Assembly (NCBI RefSeq): GCF_039537405.1
Contig: NZ_BAABAL010000005.1
Coordinates: 434,001-498,000 of the forward strand
Direction: 5' to 3'
Source: Allokutzneria multivorans
GTDB lineage: Bacteria > Actinomycetota > Actinomycetes > Mycobacteriales > Pseudonocardiaceae
DNA length: 64,000 nt
The notes under the pieces were generated by a model that saw nothing but the letters and a program-made list of their open reading frames with translations, had not been told where the DNA came from and did not search any database. Made by a program: the position numbers and the translations under genes. How positions within the stretch are numbered: the stretch's first letter is position 1; every line of letters begins with the position of its first letter. This document shows, in pieces, positions 16,354 through 25,502 of this stretch.

Positions 16354-19173
16354 CTAAACGACCCGTTCAGCGGCGAGTTCTTCCAGCTCAGCCCGCACGT
16401 CGTCGGCCGAGCTGAGCCCGAGCCCGCCGAAGAGCTCCAGTGCCCGCGTCAGCACCGCCGCGGCCTCCTCCCGCTCCCCGCGCAGCCGCAGCACGCGGCC
16501 CAGGCTCTGGCACGACCACGCCTCCAGCAGCACCGAGTCCGCGGCGGCCGTGTCGCGCGCGGCGTCGCGGAGGTAGCGCTCGGCGGCCTCCAGCTCCCCC
16601 ATGGCCTCGCTGACCTGGCCGAGGTTGAGCCACGCCATGCCGATGCGGTCGAAGTTCTCCATCCGCTGGTGCAGCGCGAGGACCTCCTGGAAGTGCGCGA
16701 GCGCCTGCTCGTGCTCGCCCTTGCGCTTGCAGATCTCGCCGAGGTTGGTCAGCGCCAGCGGCAGCACGAACATGTCCTCGATCCGCCGCGCCAGATCGAC
16801 GCTGAGGCGGCAGTAGCGCTCGGCCTCCTCGGTGTCCCCTCGGTCGAACAGGCCCGGCACCATGTTCGTGGCGATCAACGCGACGTGGTGCGGATCGCCG
16901 ATCTCCTCCGCGAGCCGGTAGCCGCGCATGTAGTAGGCCATGGACAGCTCGTTCTGCTCGCTGTTGCGGTAGGCCAGGCCCGCCGTGTTGAGCATCCGCA
17001 CCTCGGCGAAGCGGTCACCGAGCCGCTGCGCCGCGTCGATGCCGAGCTCGGTGAACTCGAACCACACCTCCCACGGGCAGCGGGCGAACAGGTACGCGCT
17101 GAGCATGTGGGTGGCCGTCCACGTCGCCTCGAACCGGCCGGTGGCGTGGCTGAAGCGCACCAGCGCCATCAGGTTCGGCCACTCGTCGTCGAGCCACGCC
17201 ATCGCGGTCCTGCGGTCGACCACCTCGGCGGGGACCAGCTCGGGGTGCTCGGCGGCGTAGTGCGGCCCGGTGAACGTCGGGCGCAGCGCGCGCCGCGTGT
17301 GGTCGAGGCCGGTCAGGTAGTGGTCGACGGCCCGGTTCTCCACCACGACGCGCGTGGCGTGCGGCAGCTGGGAACGGGCGAGCGAACGCGCGTAGAGCCG
17401 GGTCAGGTCGTGCATGGTGAAGCGGTCCGCGCGGTACTCGTTGACCAGGTGCGCCGCCGCGAGCGCGCGCAGGGAACGCCGGGCGCACGCCGCTTCCACC
17501 CCGGCCATGACGGCGAGCAGCTGAGGCGTCACGTCGGTGCCGGGCAGCACTCCGAGCAGGCGGAACACCCGCGCCAGCGACTCGCCGAGGCTGTGGAAGG
17601 TCATGTCCAGGGCGCCGCGCACGGAGATGTCGTCGTCCTCGGTGCCCAGCGCGCCGAGCCGCTGCTGCTCGTCGGTCAGCTCGGCGACCACGGTGGCGAC
17701 CGAGCGGTTCGGGTTCACCGCGAGCCGCGCCGCCACGATCCGCAGCGCCAGCGGGAGCCCGCCGCACAGCTCCGCGAGGCGGCGCAGGTCCTCGGGGTCC
17801 TCCACCCGGTCGTCGCCGAGCGCTCCGGCCAGGATGCGCACAGCATCGTTGGTGGGCAACGCGTCCAGCGTCAGCACGCGGGCCGCCGCGGAGACCGACA
17901 GGCCGCCGAGCCGACGACGGCTGGCCACCAGGGCGAGCGAGCCGGAGGCGACCGGGAGCAGATCGCGCACCTGCTCGGCGTCGCGCGCGTCGTCGAGCAG
18001 CACGAGCACCTTGCGATCGGCGAGCAGCGACCGGTAGAGCGCGATCCGCTCGTCGAGGTCCACCGGAACTCCGGCGGGCGCGATCCCCAGTGCCACAAGG
18101 AACTGGCGCAGCACCTCGGCGGGCTCGACGGGCGCGCGCTCGGGGTCGAAACCACGCAGCGACGCGTAGAGCTGGCCGTCGGGGAAGCGGTCGGCCACGC
18201 GGCGCGCCCAGCTGACCGTGAGCGCGCTCTTGCCCATGCCCGCCGTGCCGACGACGAGCGCGACACGTGGCGCAGCACCGGTCCCGTCACCATCGCCGAG
18301 CAGACTGTCCATCCAGGACAGTTCGCTCTCCCGCGCCGCGAATCCCGCTGGTGCGGGCGGGAGCTGAGCCGGGCGGAGCACGGTCGCGGTGCCGCGCGGG
18401 GTGACCTGGGAGCCCTTGGCCTGCACCTCCTGGTCGTCGCGCAGCAGGCTGGCGTAGAGGTCGCGCAGCGTGGTGCCGGGGTCGACGCCGAGCTCCTCCG
18501 CGAGCAGCCTGCGGTAGCGCAGGTAGCTGCCGATGGCTTCGGCGCGCTGACCGCAGCGGTGCATCGCGATCATCAGCTGACCGATCATCCGCTCGCGGAA
18601 GGGTTGTCGCGCAAGCAGTCCGGACAGCTCGCTGAGCAGCTCCGCGTGCCGCCCCAGCTCCAGGTCCGCGTCGATGCGGTCCTCGAGCAGCCCGAGGCGG
18701 AACTCCTCGAGATCGGCGGCGACCCCGGTGCGCAGGCGCTCGGACGGCAGGTCGGCCAGCGCCTGCCCGCGCCACTGCGCCAGTGCCCCGCCGAGCACCT
18801 CCGCCCGCCGCCGCGCGTCCAGCTCGCCGACCCCGGAGATCATCGACTGCACGCGGTGCAGGTCGATCAGCTCGGGATCGGCGCGCAGCAGGTAGCCGGG
18901 CGGCTGGGTGATGATCTCCACCTCGCCGCCGGGGGCGATCTCGGCGAAGAGCTTGCGCAGCCGGGAGACGTAGCTCTGCATTATCGTGCGCCCGGTCGAC
19001 GGCGGCTTGTGCTCCCACAGCACGTCCTCGATGTGCGCGACCGAGACGACCTGGTTGACCTCCAGCAGCAGCAGGGCCAGCAGCGTGCGCGCGCCCCGGC
19101 TGCCGACCTGGACCACCTCGCGGTCGGTGATGATCTCCACCGGCCCGAGCACCCGGAACCCCAGCGGGCTCAC
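16354..19173 (-). CDS. AfsR-type SARP regulator 1 (SARP-NB-ARC-TPR)
   Basis: A 939-residue regulator. GTG 19173 has GGAGAGG just upstream and overlaps the stop of the upstream paralogue (GTGA). Residues ~5-95 are an OmpR-type winged helix (GARTLLALLLLEVNQVVSV, TIMQSYVSRLRKLF), residues ~100-245 a bacterial transcriptional activation domain, and ~300-580 an NB-ARC ATPase with P-loop GTAGMGKS and VLVLLDDARD. The remainder is TPR-like (ALTNLGEICKRKGEHEQALA, AWLNLGQVSEAMGELEAAER). Members such as AfsR activate secondary metabolism and often respond to Ser/Thr kinases. No biosynthetic cluster adjoins it. The 3' end carries one unit of the AACGACCCGTT palindrome. Confidence 0.87.
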   Translation of the reverse strand: MSPLGFRVLGPVEIITDREVVQVGSRGARTLLALLLLEVNQVVSVAHIEDVLWEHKPPSTGRTIMQSYVSRLRKLFAEIAPGGEVEIITQPPGYLLRADPELIDLHRVQSMISGVGELDARRRAEVLGGALAQWRGQALADLPSERLRTGVAADLEEFRLGLLEDRIDADLELGRHAELLSELSGLLARQPFRERMIGQLMIAMHRCGQRAEAIGSYLRYRRLLAEELGVDPGTTLRDLYASLLRDDQEVQAKGSQVTPRGTATVLRPAQLPPAPAGFAARESELSWMDSLLGDGDGTGAAPRVALVVGTAGMGKSALTVSWARRVADRFPDGQLYASLRGFDPERAPVEPAEVLRQFLVALGIAPAGVPVDLDERIALYRSLLADRKVLVLLDDARDAEQVRDLLPVASGSLALVASRRRLGGLSVSAAARVLTLDALPTNDAVRILAGALGDDRVEDPEDLRRLAELCGGLPLALRIVAARLAVNPNRSVATVVAELTDEQQRLGALGTEDDDISVRGALDMTFHSLGESLARVFRLLGVLPGTDVTPQLLAVMAGVEAACARRSLRALAAAHLVNEYRADRFTMHDLTRLYARSLARSQLPHATRVVVENRAVDHYLTGLDHTRRALRPTFTGPHYAAEHPELVPAEVVDRRTAMAWLDDEWPNLMALVRFSHATGRFEATWTATHMLSAYLFARCPWEVWFEFTELGIDAAQRLGDRFAEVRMLNTAGLAYRNSEQNELSMAYYMRGYRLAEEIGDPHHVALIATNMVPGLFDRGDTEEAERYCRLSVDLARRIEDMFVLPLALTNLGEICKRKGEHEQALAHFQEVLALHQRMENFDRIGMAWLNLGQVSEAMGELEAAERYLRDAARDTAAADSVLLEAWSCQSLGRVLRLRGEREEAAAVLTRALELFGGLGLSSADDVRAELEELAAERVV

Positions 19174-22001
19174 GCGGACCTCTCCTGACCGGACAGCGCG
19201 GACAACCGGCCGCGAACGCTTTCCACTTCGGCAAGTCCGAGTCGCTCGAACAGTTCCAGCGCCCTTGCCCACTCCTCGCCGGCCGCAACGGCGTCGCCGT
19301 CGGCCATCGCGACGTCGCCGAGCCCGCGCCGGGCGCGCGCCTGCTCGATCGGCACGCCGATGTGCTCGGCGATCTCCAGCGCCTCCCAGAACAGCCGCCG
19401 CGCCGCGTCGCGCTCGCCCAGCTCGACCATGGTGTCGCCGAGCCACACCAGCCCGAGCGCCAGCGTCTCCCTGTCCCCGGTCCGCCTGCTCAGCTCGATC
19501 CCCTCGCGCAGCCGCAGAACCGCGGAATCGATGTCCCCCAAGGCTTTCTGGATGAAGCCCAGGTTCAACGTGCAGCTCGCCCGGTTCAGCGCGTCACCGC
19601 ACTCCTCGGCCAGCCGCAGCGCTTCCTCCACATAGGACAGTGCGTCGGTGTAGCGGGCCAGCTCCATCAGCACCATGCCCACGTTGGCCGTGGTGGTGCC
19701 GATGTCCCTGGCGCTGCCAAGGGCTTTCGCGGCCGCGCGCGCGGCCATCGCCTGCTCCAGCGCGTCGGCGTGCCGGTTCGCCCGCGCCAGTGCGACGGTC
19801 AGGCCGATCCGCGTGGTGACCTCGGCGTGCTGGTCGGCGAGGCGGTCGGTGGCGGGCAGCGCGCGGCGGTGCGTGGTGATCCACTCGTCCACCAGGCAGC
19901 GGGCGGAGAAGAAGTTCAGCATCAGCCTCGGCAGCACCCACGCCTCGACGTCATCGCCCTCCTCCAGCAGACCGCGTTGCAGCTCGATCAGGTTGCCCAG
20001 CTCGGCGTCGAACCACTCCAGCGCCTTGGCCGGGGTGTCGACCTCGGGCAGCAGCTGGCCCGGCTCGGCGGGGAAGCTCAGCTCGTCACCCGCCGGGCGG
20101 ATGGCGCGCCTGGCGAGATCAGCGGTCGTCAGGGAGAAGCGCACGAGCTGCCGCCTGGCCGCCACGCGCTCCCGCTCGGTGAGGTCGGTGCGCGCCTTTT
20201 CCCTGCCGTGCAAGCGAAGCAGGTCGTGCATGACGAAGCGGTCGGGTCGCTGCTCGGCGATCAGGTGCGCGGCGGCCAGCGAGCGCAGCCCGCGCCGCGC
20301 CGCGCTCGGGTCGATGCCCGCCATCGCGGCCATGGACAGCGGCGTGACCTCGCGCCCCGGCACCAGACCGGTCAGCCGGAACAGCATCGCGGCCTGCTCG
20401 GAGAGGTGCCGGTAGGAGACGTCGAAGACCCCGCGCACGGAGATCTCGGCGTCGTCGGTGTCCAGTGCTGCCAAGCGTTCCCGCTCGTCGGCGAGCTCGG
20501 CGACGAGGTCGGCGGCGGAGCGGTCCGGGTTCACCACGAGCCGGGCGGCGACGATCCGCAGCGCCAGCGGCAGGCCCCCGCAGAGCTGGGCGAGCACCCG
20601 CAGGCTGACCGCCTCGCGCGCGGCCCGCTCCCCCGCAGCGGCCTCGATGATCCGCACCGCCTCCGACTCCGGCAGCGTGTCCAGGGTCAGCACGCTCGCG
20701 CCGACCGACACCGCGAGGCCGCCGAGCCTGCGCCTGCTGGTCACCAGCACCAGCGAACCGCTGTCACCCGGGAGCAGCGGCCGGACCTGCTCGGAGTCGC
20801 GGGCGTCGTCCAGAAGCACCAGCATCCGCCGCCCGGCCAGCAACGACCGGTACAGCGCGACGCGCTCGTCCTCCTCGACCGGGACCGCCTCCGGGGCGAC
20901 GCCGAGCGCGATCAGGAACCGGCGCAGCACCCGGCTCGGCTCGGCGGCGGGGTGTTCGGGGTCGAAGCCGTGCAGCCCGGCGAAGAGCTGCCCGTCCGGG
21001 AACTCGGGTGAGACCTGGCGGGACCACGTCACCGCGAGCGCGCTCTTGCCGACACCGGCCGCGCCCACCACGGTCGCGATCACCGGGCTCGGCCGCTCGT
21101 CCCTGCCGACCAGGAGCGCGTCCAGCGCGGCGATCTCGCGCTCCCGCCCGGTGAACCCGGCGGGCGACGGCGGCAGCTGCGCGGGCCTGCGCGGCACCGA
21201 AGCGCCCTGCTCGCTCACGGCGGGCGCCCAGTGCAGCGAAGGGTCGTCGCGGACGACGCGCTCGTGCAGCGCGCGCAGCTGCGGCCCGGGGTCGATGCCC
21301 AGCTCGTCGGCGAGGCGGACGGTGAAGTCCTGGAAGGTGCCGAGCGCGGTCGCCCGCCTGCCGCTGCGGTAGAGCGCGAGCACGAGCTGGGAGACCATCC
21401 GCTCCCGGAACGGGTGCCGCGCCAGCAGTCCGGACAGCTCGGCGACCAGGTCGGCGTGCCGCCCCAGCTCCAGGTCGGCGGCGATCCGGTCCTCCAGCGC
21501 GACCAGCCGCAGTTCCTCCAGCTCGTAGACGACGTGCTCCAGCCGACCGGCCTTCACACCGCCCAGCACCGGCCCGCGCCACAGCCGCAGCGCCTCGGCG
21601 AGCAGCTCGGCGCGCCCGGCGGGCGGCAACCCGCGCGCTCGGTCGATCAGCGCGGTGGCCCTGCGCAGGTCGACGAGGTCGTGGTCGACGCGCAGCTGGT
21701 AGCCGGACGAACGCGTGATGATCTCCACGCGGTCGCCGGGCGCGTGCTCGACGAGGAGCTTGCGCAGCTTGGAGACGTAGCCCTGGATGATCGTGCGCGC
21801 GGTGGAGGGCGGCTCCTCCTCCCACAGCACGTCGGCGATGCGGCCCCGGCCGACGACCTGGTTGGCCTCCAGCACCAGCAGCGCGAGCAGCCTGCGCACC
21901 CCGGCTCCGCCGAGCGGAACCGGAATCCCGTTCGCGAGCACCTCGACCTGACCGAGCAGCCGGAACTCCAGGTCCCTCGCTTCGGCCGCCGATGATCGCA
22001 C
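19170..22001 (-). CDS. AfsR-type SARP regulator 2 (SARP-NB-ARC-TPR)
   Basis: A regulator of about 943 residues, paralogous to the downstream gene and coupled to it by a GTGA overlap. Same order: winged helix (GVRRLLALLVLEANQVVGR, TIIQGYVSKLRKLL), BTAD, NB-ARC with P-loop GAAGVGKS and MLVLLDDARD, then TPR units (ASCTLNLGFIQKALGDIDSA). The start is uncertain. GTG 22001 has no ribosome site but has TATTGT six bases upstream, which would fit a leaderless mRNA. TTG 22043 is the longer option. The pair could act as sequential or hetero-oligomeric regulators; targets are unknown. Confidence 0.83.
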   Translation of the reverse strand: MRSSAAEARDLEFRLLGQVEVLANGIPVPLGGAGVRRLLALLVLEANQVVGRGRIADVLWEEEPPSTARTIIQGYVSKLRKLLVEHAPGDRVEIITRSSGYQLRVDHDLVDLRRATALIDRARGLPPAGRAELLAEALRLWRGPVLGGVKAGRLEHVVYELEELRLVALEDRIAADLELGRHADLVAELSGLLARHPFRERMVSQLVLALYRSGRRATALGTFQDFTVRLADELGIDPGPQLRALHERVVRDDPSLHWAPAVSEQGASVPRRPAQLPPSPAGFTGREREIAALDALLVGRDERPSPVIATVVGAAGVGKSALAVTWSRQVSPEFPDGQLFAGLHGFDPEHPAAEPSRVLRRFLIALGVAPEAVPVEEDERVALYRSLLAGRRMLVLLDDARDSEQVRPLLPGDSGSLVLVTSRRRLGGLAVSVGASVLTLDTLPESEAVRIIEAAAGERAAREAVSLRVLAQLCGGLPLALRIVAARLVVNPDRSAADLVAELADERERLAALDTDDAEISVRGVFDVSYRHLSEQAAMLFRLTGLVPGREVTPLSMAAMAGIDPSAARRGLRSLAAAHLIAEQRPDRFVMHDLLRLHGREKARTDLTERERVAARRQLVRFSLTTADLARRAIRPAGDELSFPAEPGQLLPEVDTPAKALEWFDAELGNLIELQRGLLEEGDDVEAWVLPRLMLNFFSARCLVDEWITTHRRALPATDRLADQHAEVTTRIGLTVALARANRHADALEQAMAARAAAKALGSARDIGTTTANVGMVLMELARYTDALSYVEEALRLAEECGDALNRASCTLNLGFIQKALGDIDSAVLRLREGIELSRRTGDRETLALGLVWLGDTMVELGERDAARRLFWEALEIAEHIGVPIEQARARRGLGDVAMADGDAVAAGEEWARALELFERLGLAEVESVRGRLSALSGQERSA

Positions 22002-22156
22002 CAGCAAACAATACGACGTTTCGGCTACCGCCCAATGGTGCAATGGTCAGGCCGGTTCAAGGTTCCGCATACCTTCCGGCAGGTGTGCCGGCGCCGCCGT
22101 TGTCGAAGACCGGCAAAGCCGGGGGCAGAACGGCCGAAAGCACTAGGGTCAGTGGT

Positions 22157-23263
22157 GTGCCCCTGGACCCGACCGTCGTCGCAGACCGTGGCGCCGGGTG
22201 CCTGCTGGGCGGGGCGCTCGGCGATGCCCTTGGCGCGCCCGTGGAGTTCATGCGGCTCGACGAGATCCGCAAGGAGTACGGCCCCGCGGGCGTCACCCAC
22301 CCGCCCAGGCTCGGGCTGATCACCGACGACACGCAGATGACGCTGTTCACGGCGGAGGGCTACCTGCGGGCGTGGGTGCGCGGCAAGCACCAGGGGCAGT
22401 GGGGTCCGGCCGCGATGGTCTGGCTGAGCTACCGGCGCTGGCTGGACTCGCAGCAGCAGCGCGCGCCCTCCCCCGACTCGGTCGGCCTGCTCACCGACAA
22501 GCGGCTCTACGCCAGCCGCGCGCCCGGTGTGACCTGCCTGCGCGTGCTCCAGGGCGCCAACGAGCTGTCCGAGGTCCCCGACCCGGAGCACCCGATCAAC
22601 GACTCGCGCGGCTGCGGCGGCGTGATGCGCGTCGCACCCGCGGGCTTCGCGCCGACCGCCGAGACGGCCTACGGCCTGGGCTGCGAGTTCGCCTCGCTGA
22701 CCCACGGCAGTCCCGCGGGCTGGGCTCCCGCCGGGGCGCTGGCGATGATCGTGCACCTGGTGGCCATCCGCCGCCGCTCCCTGGTGGAGGCCGTGGACCA
22801 GGCGACCGGGCGGGTGCTGCGCGACGACCGCGAGACCGCGCACGCCCTGGCCGCCGCCGTCGCGCTCGCCGGGTACGACAGCTCCAAGGCGGAGCAGGTG
22901 CGCGAGGCCAAGGTGTTCGGCCGCCGCGTGGTCACCGGAGGCCCGTCGGACCGCTCGATCGAACGGCTCGGCGGCGGTTGGGTCGGCCCGGAGGCGCTGG
23001 CGATCGCCGTCTACTCCGCGCTCTCGCACCGCACGCCCGAGCGCTTCCCCGACGCGCTGCGGCTGGCCGCCAACCACTCCGGCGACAGCGACTCGACCGC
23101 CTCGATCACCGGCAACCTGCTCGGCGCGCTGCACGGAGCCGCCGCGCTGCCGCGTGAGTGGGTCGGCAGGCTCGAACTGTCCGACCTGATCGACCAGGTG
23201 GGCAGGGATCTCGCGGCCTCGTGCACCGGTAACGGCTTCGACGAGGACTACTACGGGTTCTGA
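22157..23263 (+). CDS. ADP-ribosylglycohydrolase family protein
   Basis: A 368-residue hydrolase that removes ADP-ribose from proteins or small molecules. Characteristic blocks are GALGDALGAPVEF near residue 20, TDDTQMTLFTAEG at ~56 (metal-binding Asp residues), a SRGCGGVMRVAP segment at ~152, and HSGDSDSTASITGNL at ~308 (second metal site). All metal ligands appear intact. GTG 22157 is chosen as the start; TAGGGT lies five bases upstream, consistent with a leaderless transcript. It is divergent from the SARP pair and shares a 155-base gap with it. An inserted segment around residues 110-140 is rich in Gln and Arg. Confidence 0.85.
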   Translation: MPLDPTVVADRGAGCLLGGALGDALGAPVEFMRLDEIRKEYGPAGVTHPPRLGLITDDTQMTLFTAEGYLRAWVRGKHQGQWGPAAMVWLSYRRWLDSQQQRAPSPDSVGLLTDKRLYASRAPGVTCLRVLQGANELSEVPDPEHPINDSRGCGGVMRVAPAGFAPTAETAYGLGCEFASLTHGSPAGWAPAGALAMIVHLVAIRRRSLVEAVDQATGRVLRDDRETAHALAAAVALAGYDSSKAEQVREAKVFGRRVVTGGPSDRSIERLGGGWVGPEALAIAVYSALSHRTPERFPDALRLAANHSGDSDSTASITGNLLGALHGAAALPREWVGRLELSDLIDQVGRDLAASCTGNGFDEDYYGF

Positions 23264-23324
23264 GCCGGTTTCCCTCCGCGCACATCGGGTACCCGAGGGT
23301 CCCCAAGCTCGGAGGAGGTCGGCG

Positions 23325-23762
23325 GTGGAAGAGAACCTGAACGCCTATTTCGCCTTCCTGATCGTCGGCGCCATCCTCGTCATCGCGGACGGGCAGCTGA
23401 TCATGCGCGCCAGTCGCGGCTACCTGCGCTCGGCCTATGCCGACGAGAAGGCCGCGAACTCGATGGGCCGCATGATCGGCGTGCTCTTCCACATCATCAC
23501 GCTGGGCCTGCTGATGTTGCTCTCCACGGTCAACATCCCCGTCGAGGGCGCCGTGCAGCAGGTCGTCACCAAGCTGGGCATCGTCCTGCTGCTGCTCGGT
23601 GCGGCGCACGCGGTGGCCCTGTCGGTGCTGCGCAACATGCGTGAACGGCAGAGCTCGCAGCTGCTCACGCAGGAGACCAACGCGCAGTTCGAAGAGCGCA
23701 GGCACGACGAACACCAGCAGCAGCCGAATGTGAACCCGAGCATGAACGCGAACAACTTCTAA
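23325..23762 (+). CDS. Small membrane protein of unknown function
   Basis: A 145-residue protein with a GGAGG site before GTG 23325. Three hydrophobic segments are visible: residues ~7-25 (AYFAFLIVGAILVIADG), ~48-68 (GVLFHIITLGLLMLLSTV) and ~80-100 (GIVLLLLGAAHAVALSVL). The C-terminal 45 residues are hydrophilic and Gln/Asn-rich (HDEHQQQPNVNPSMNANNF). I do not recognise a family. It is 61 bases after the ADP-ribosylglycohydrolase on the same strand and is closed by a strong terminator, so the two may form one transcript. Confidence 0.7.
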   Translation: MEENLNAYFAFLIVGAILVIADGQLIMRASRGYLRSAYADEKAANSMGRMIGVLFHIITLGLLMLLSTVNIPVEGAVQQVVTKLGIVLLLLGAAHAVALSVLRNMRERQSSQLLTQETNAQFEERRHDEHQQQPNVNPSMNANNF

Positions 23763-23785
23763 CCCCACGAACCCTCGCTCGGGGA

Positions 23786-23832
23786 GCGCTGGAGGGCCGT
23801 TCTCACCCCCCTGGGACGGCCCTCCAGCGCTG
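23786..23832 (+). terminator. Stem-loop terminator
   Basis: Perfect 16-bp stem: AGCGCTGGAGGGCCGT and ACGGCCCTCCAGCGCT around a 15-nt loop, 24 bases after the membrane-protein stop. There is no T-tract, as usual in high-GC actinobacteria. Confidence 0.85.
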
Positions 23833-23928
23833 TCCGCGTTCAGAAGAATCATTGAAACTCGCTGTATCGACCAAAGCCCCGGCTATAGCGTGCATTCGAT
23901 TAGACAACGCTGACCTGGGGGAATAGGA

Positions 23929-25437
23929 ATGCGAAAACGATCCGCAACGGGATCGCTTCTGGTCGCAACGGCGCTCGTGTCGATGTGCGCGCCGACGGCC
24001 ACCGCGAACACCGCTCCGACCGGCTCCATCGCGTGGTCGGAATGCGGTGACAAGTTCAAGGGCGAGTGCGCGACGATCCCCGTTCCGCTCGACCGGGCCC
24101 GGCCGGACGGCGCGAAGATCAACCTGGCGATCGGCAGGCTCAAGGCCACCGACCCGGCGCGACGGATCGGCGTCCTGCTGGCCAACCCCGGCGGCCCCGG
24201 CGGCTCCGGGATCGGCAGCTTCATCACCGGCCGGAGCATCCCGGACGACAGCGAGCTGCGCGCGCGTTTCGACATCATCAGTTGGGACCCGCGCGGGGTC
24301 GGGCTCAGCAACGTGGTCAAGTGCGACAAGGACCTGCTGGCGCGCGGCCCGAGCGCGGTCCCGGTCACCGACGCGGACTTCAAGGCGCTGCTCGCGCACA
24401 ACGCCGAAGTGGGCGCCGACTGCCGCAAGAACACCGGCCCGCTGGTCGACCACGTGGACACGGTGAACACCGTGCGGGACATGGACTCGATCCGCGCGGC
24501 GCTCGGCGAGGAAAAGATCAACTTCCTCGGCTTCTCCTACGGCACGCAGGTCGGTCAGCAGTACGCGGAGCTGTTCGGCAAGCGGCTGCGCGCGATGGTG
24601 ATCGACTCGAACATGGATCACAGCATCACCTCCGCCTACCAGTACTTGGAAACGGCGACGCGCGACCTCGAAGGCTCGTTCACCGAGTTCGCCGACTGGT
24701 GCGAGCGCACCCAGCCCTGCGCCTTGAACGGCAAGGACGTCCGCAAGGTCTGGGACGGGCTCTTCGCCAAGGCCGAGGCCGGGAAGCTGACCGATCCGGC
24801 CACCGGCAAGCCGCTGACCGCATCCGCGCTGCGCGAGGAGCTGTTCGTGGCGATGTACCGGCCGGAGCAGCGGTGGTTCCCGCTCGCCACCCGCCTCGCC
24901 GCGCTGGACTCAGGCGGCGCCCGGGTCGCTGCGGCTCCCGCTGCCGGAGAACTCGCGGAGAACCCGTACCAGGCGATCTGGTGCCAGGACTGGGCTTGGC
25001 GGGTCAACGGCGCCGGGGAGTTCAGGTCGATGCTGAAGCGCCTCGAGCGCCTCGCCCCGCACACCAAGCTCAGCCCGTTCTGGGGCGACGTCACCGCGTG
25101 CCTCGGCTGGCCCGCCAAGGTCACCAACCCCCAGCACCGGCTGTCGATCAAGGATGCGCCACCGATCCTGATGGTGACGGCGAAGCACGACGTGGCGACC
25201 CCGCGCGAGTGGAACCTGGCCGCTGCCAAGCAGATCAAGAACGCTGTGCTGCTGCACTACGACGGCGTCGGCCACGGGCAGTTCTCGCGCAGCAAGTGCG
25301 CTCGCGGGCACATCGAGACCTACCTGACCTCGCTGCGCCTGCCCGCGCCGAACACCCACTGCGCGGCTGAGTGGCCCACTGCGCCGCCGGCTCAGCGGAT
25401 GGACGACGGCGCACTCCAGCGCGTGCCACAGGGCTGA
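23929..25437 (+). CDS. Secreted alpha/beta-hydrolase, tripeptidyl aminopeptidase-like
   Basis: A 502-residue exported serine hydrolase of the TAP/SlpD group. A signal peptide (residues 1-27, ending ATA-NTAP) leads to the mature enzyme. The oxyanion segment NPGGPGGSG is at ~88, the nucleophile GFSYGTQVG at ~201, the catalytic Asp in TAKHDVATP and the His in GVGHGQF. The C-terminal TAP-like domain includes a cysteine-containing loop. Such enzymes release tripeptides or cleave aminoacyl substrates outside the cell. ATG 23929 follows GGGGGAATAGGA. The gene stands alone between strong terminators. Confidence 0.83.
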   Translation: MRKRSATGSLLVATALVSMCAPTATANTAPTGSIAWSECGDKFKGECATIPVPLDRARPDGAKINLAIGRLKATDPARRIGVLLANPGGPGGSGIGSFITGRSIPDDSELRARFDIISWDPRGVGLSNVVKCDKDLLARGPSAVPVTDADFKALLAHNAEVGADCRKNTGPLVDHVDTVNTVRDMDSIRAALGEEKINFLGFSYGTQVGQQYAELFGKRLRAMVIDSNMDHSITSAYQYLETATRDLEGSFTEFADWCERTQPCALNGKDVRKVWDGLFAKAEAGKLTDPATGKPLTASALREELFVAMYRPEQRWFPLATRLAALDSGGARVAAAPAAGELAENPYQAIWCQDWAWRVNGAGEFRSMLKRLERLAPHTKLSPFWGDVTACLGWPAKVTNPQHRLSIKDAPPILMVTAKHDVATPREWNLAAAKQIKNAVLLHYDGVGHGQFSRSKCARGHIETYLTSLRLPAPNTHCAAEWPTAPPAQRMDDGALQRVPQG

Positions 25438-25455
25438 TCACCCGCTGCCGAGTGC

Positions 25456-25497
25456 GTGGTGGCGGACCCGCGACCCCGAGTGCGGGTCCGCCACCAC
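25456..25497. terminator. Bidirectional stem-loop terminator
   Basis: Perfect 16-bp stem: GTGGTGGCGGACCCGC and GCGGGTCCGCCACCAC with a 10-nt loop. It fills the 65-base gap between the peptidase and the convergent ectD gene. Confidence 0.88.
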
Positions 25498-25502
25498 CTC
25501 CA

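Noticed and set aside
16669..19188. 839-codon plus-strand ORF opposite SARP regulator 1
   Set aside because: Low-complexity antisense translation. The minus strand encodes clear SARP, NB-ARC and TPR motifs.
23325..23762. Secreted protein
   Set aside because: The first hydrophobic segment lacks a cleavage site and two more spans follow, so it is better called a membrane protein.
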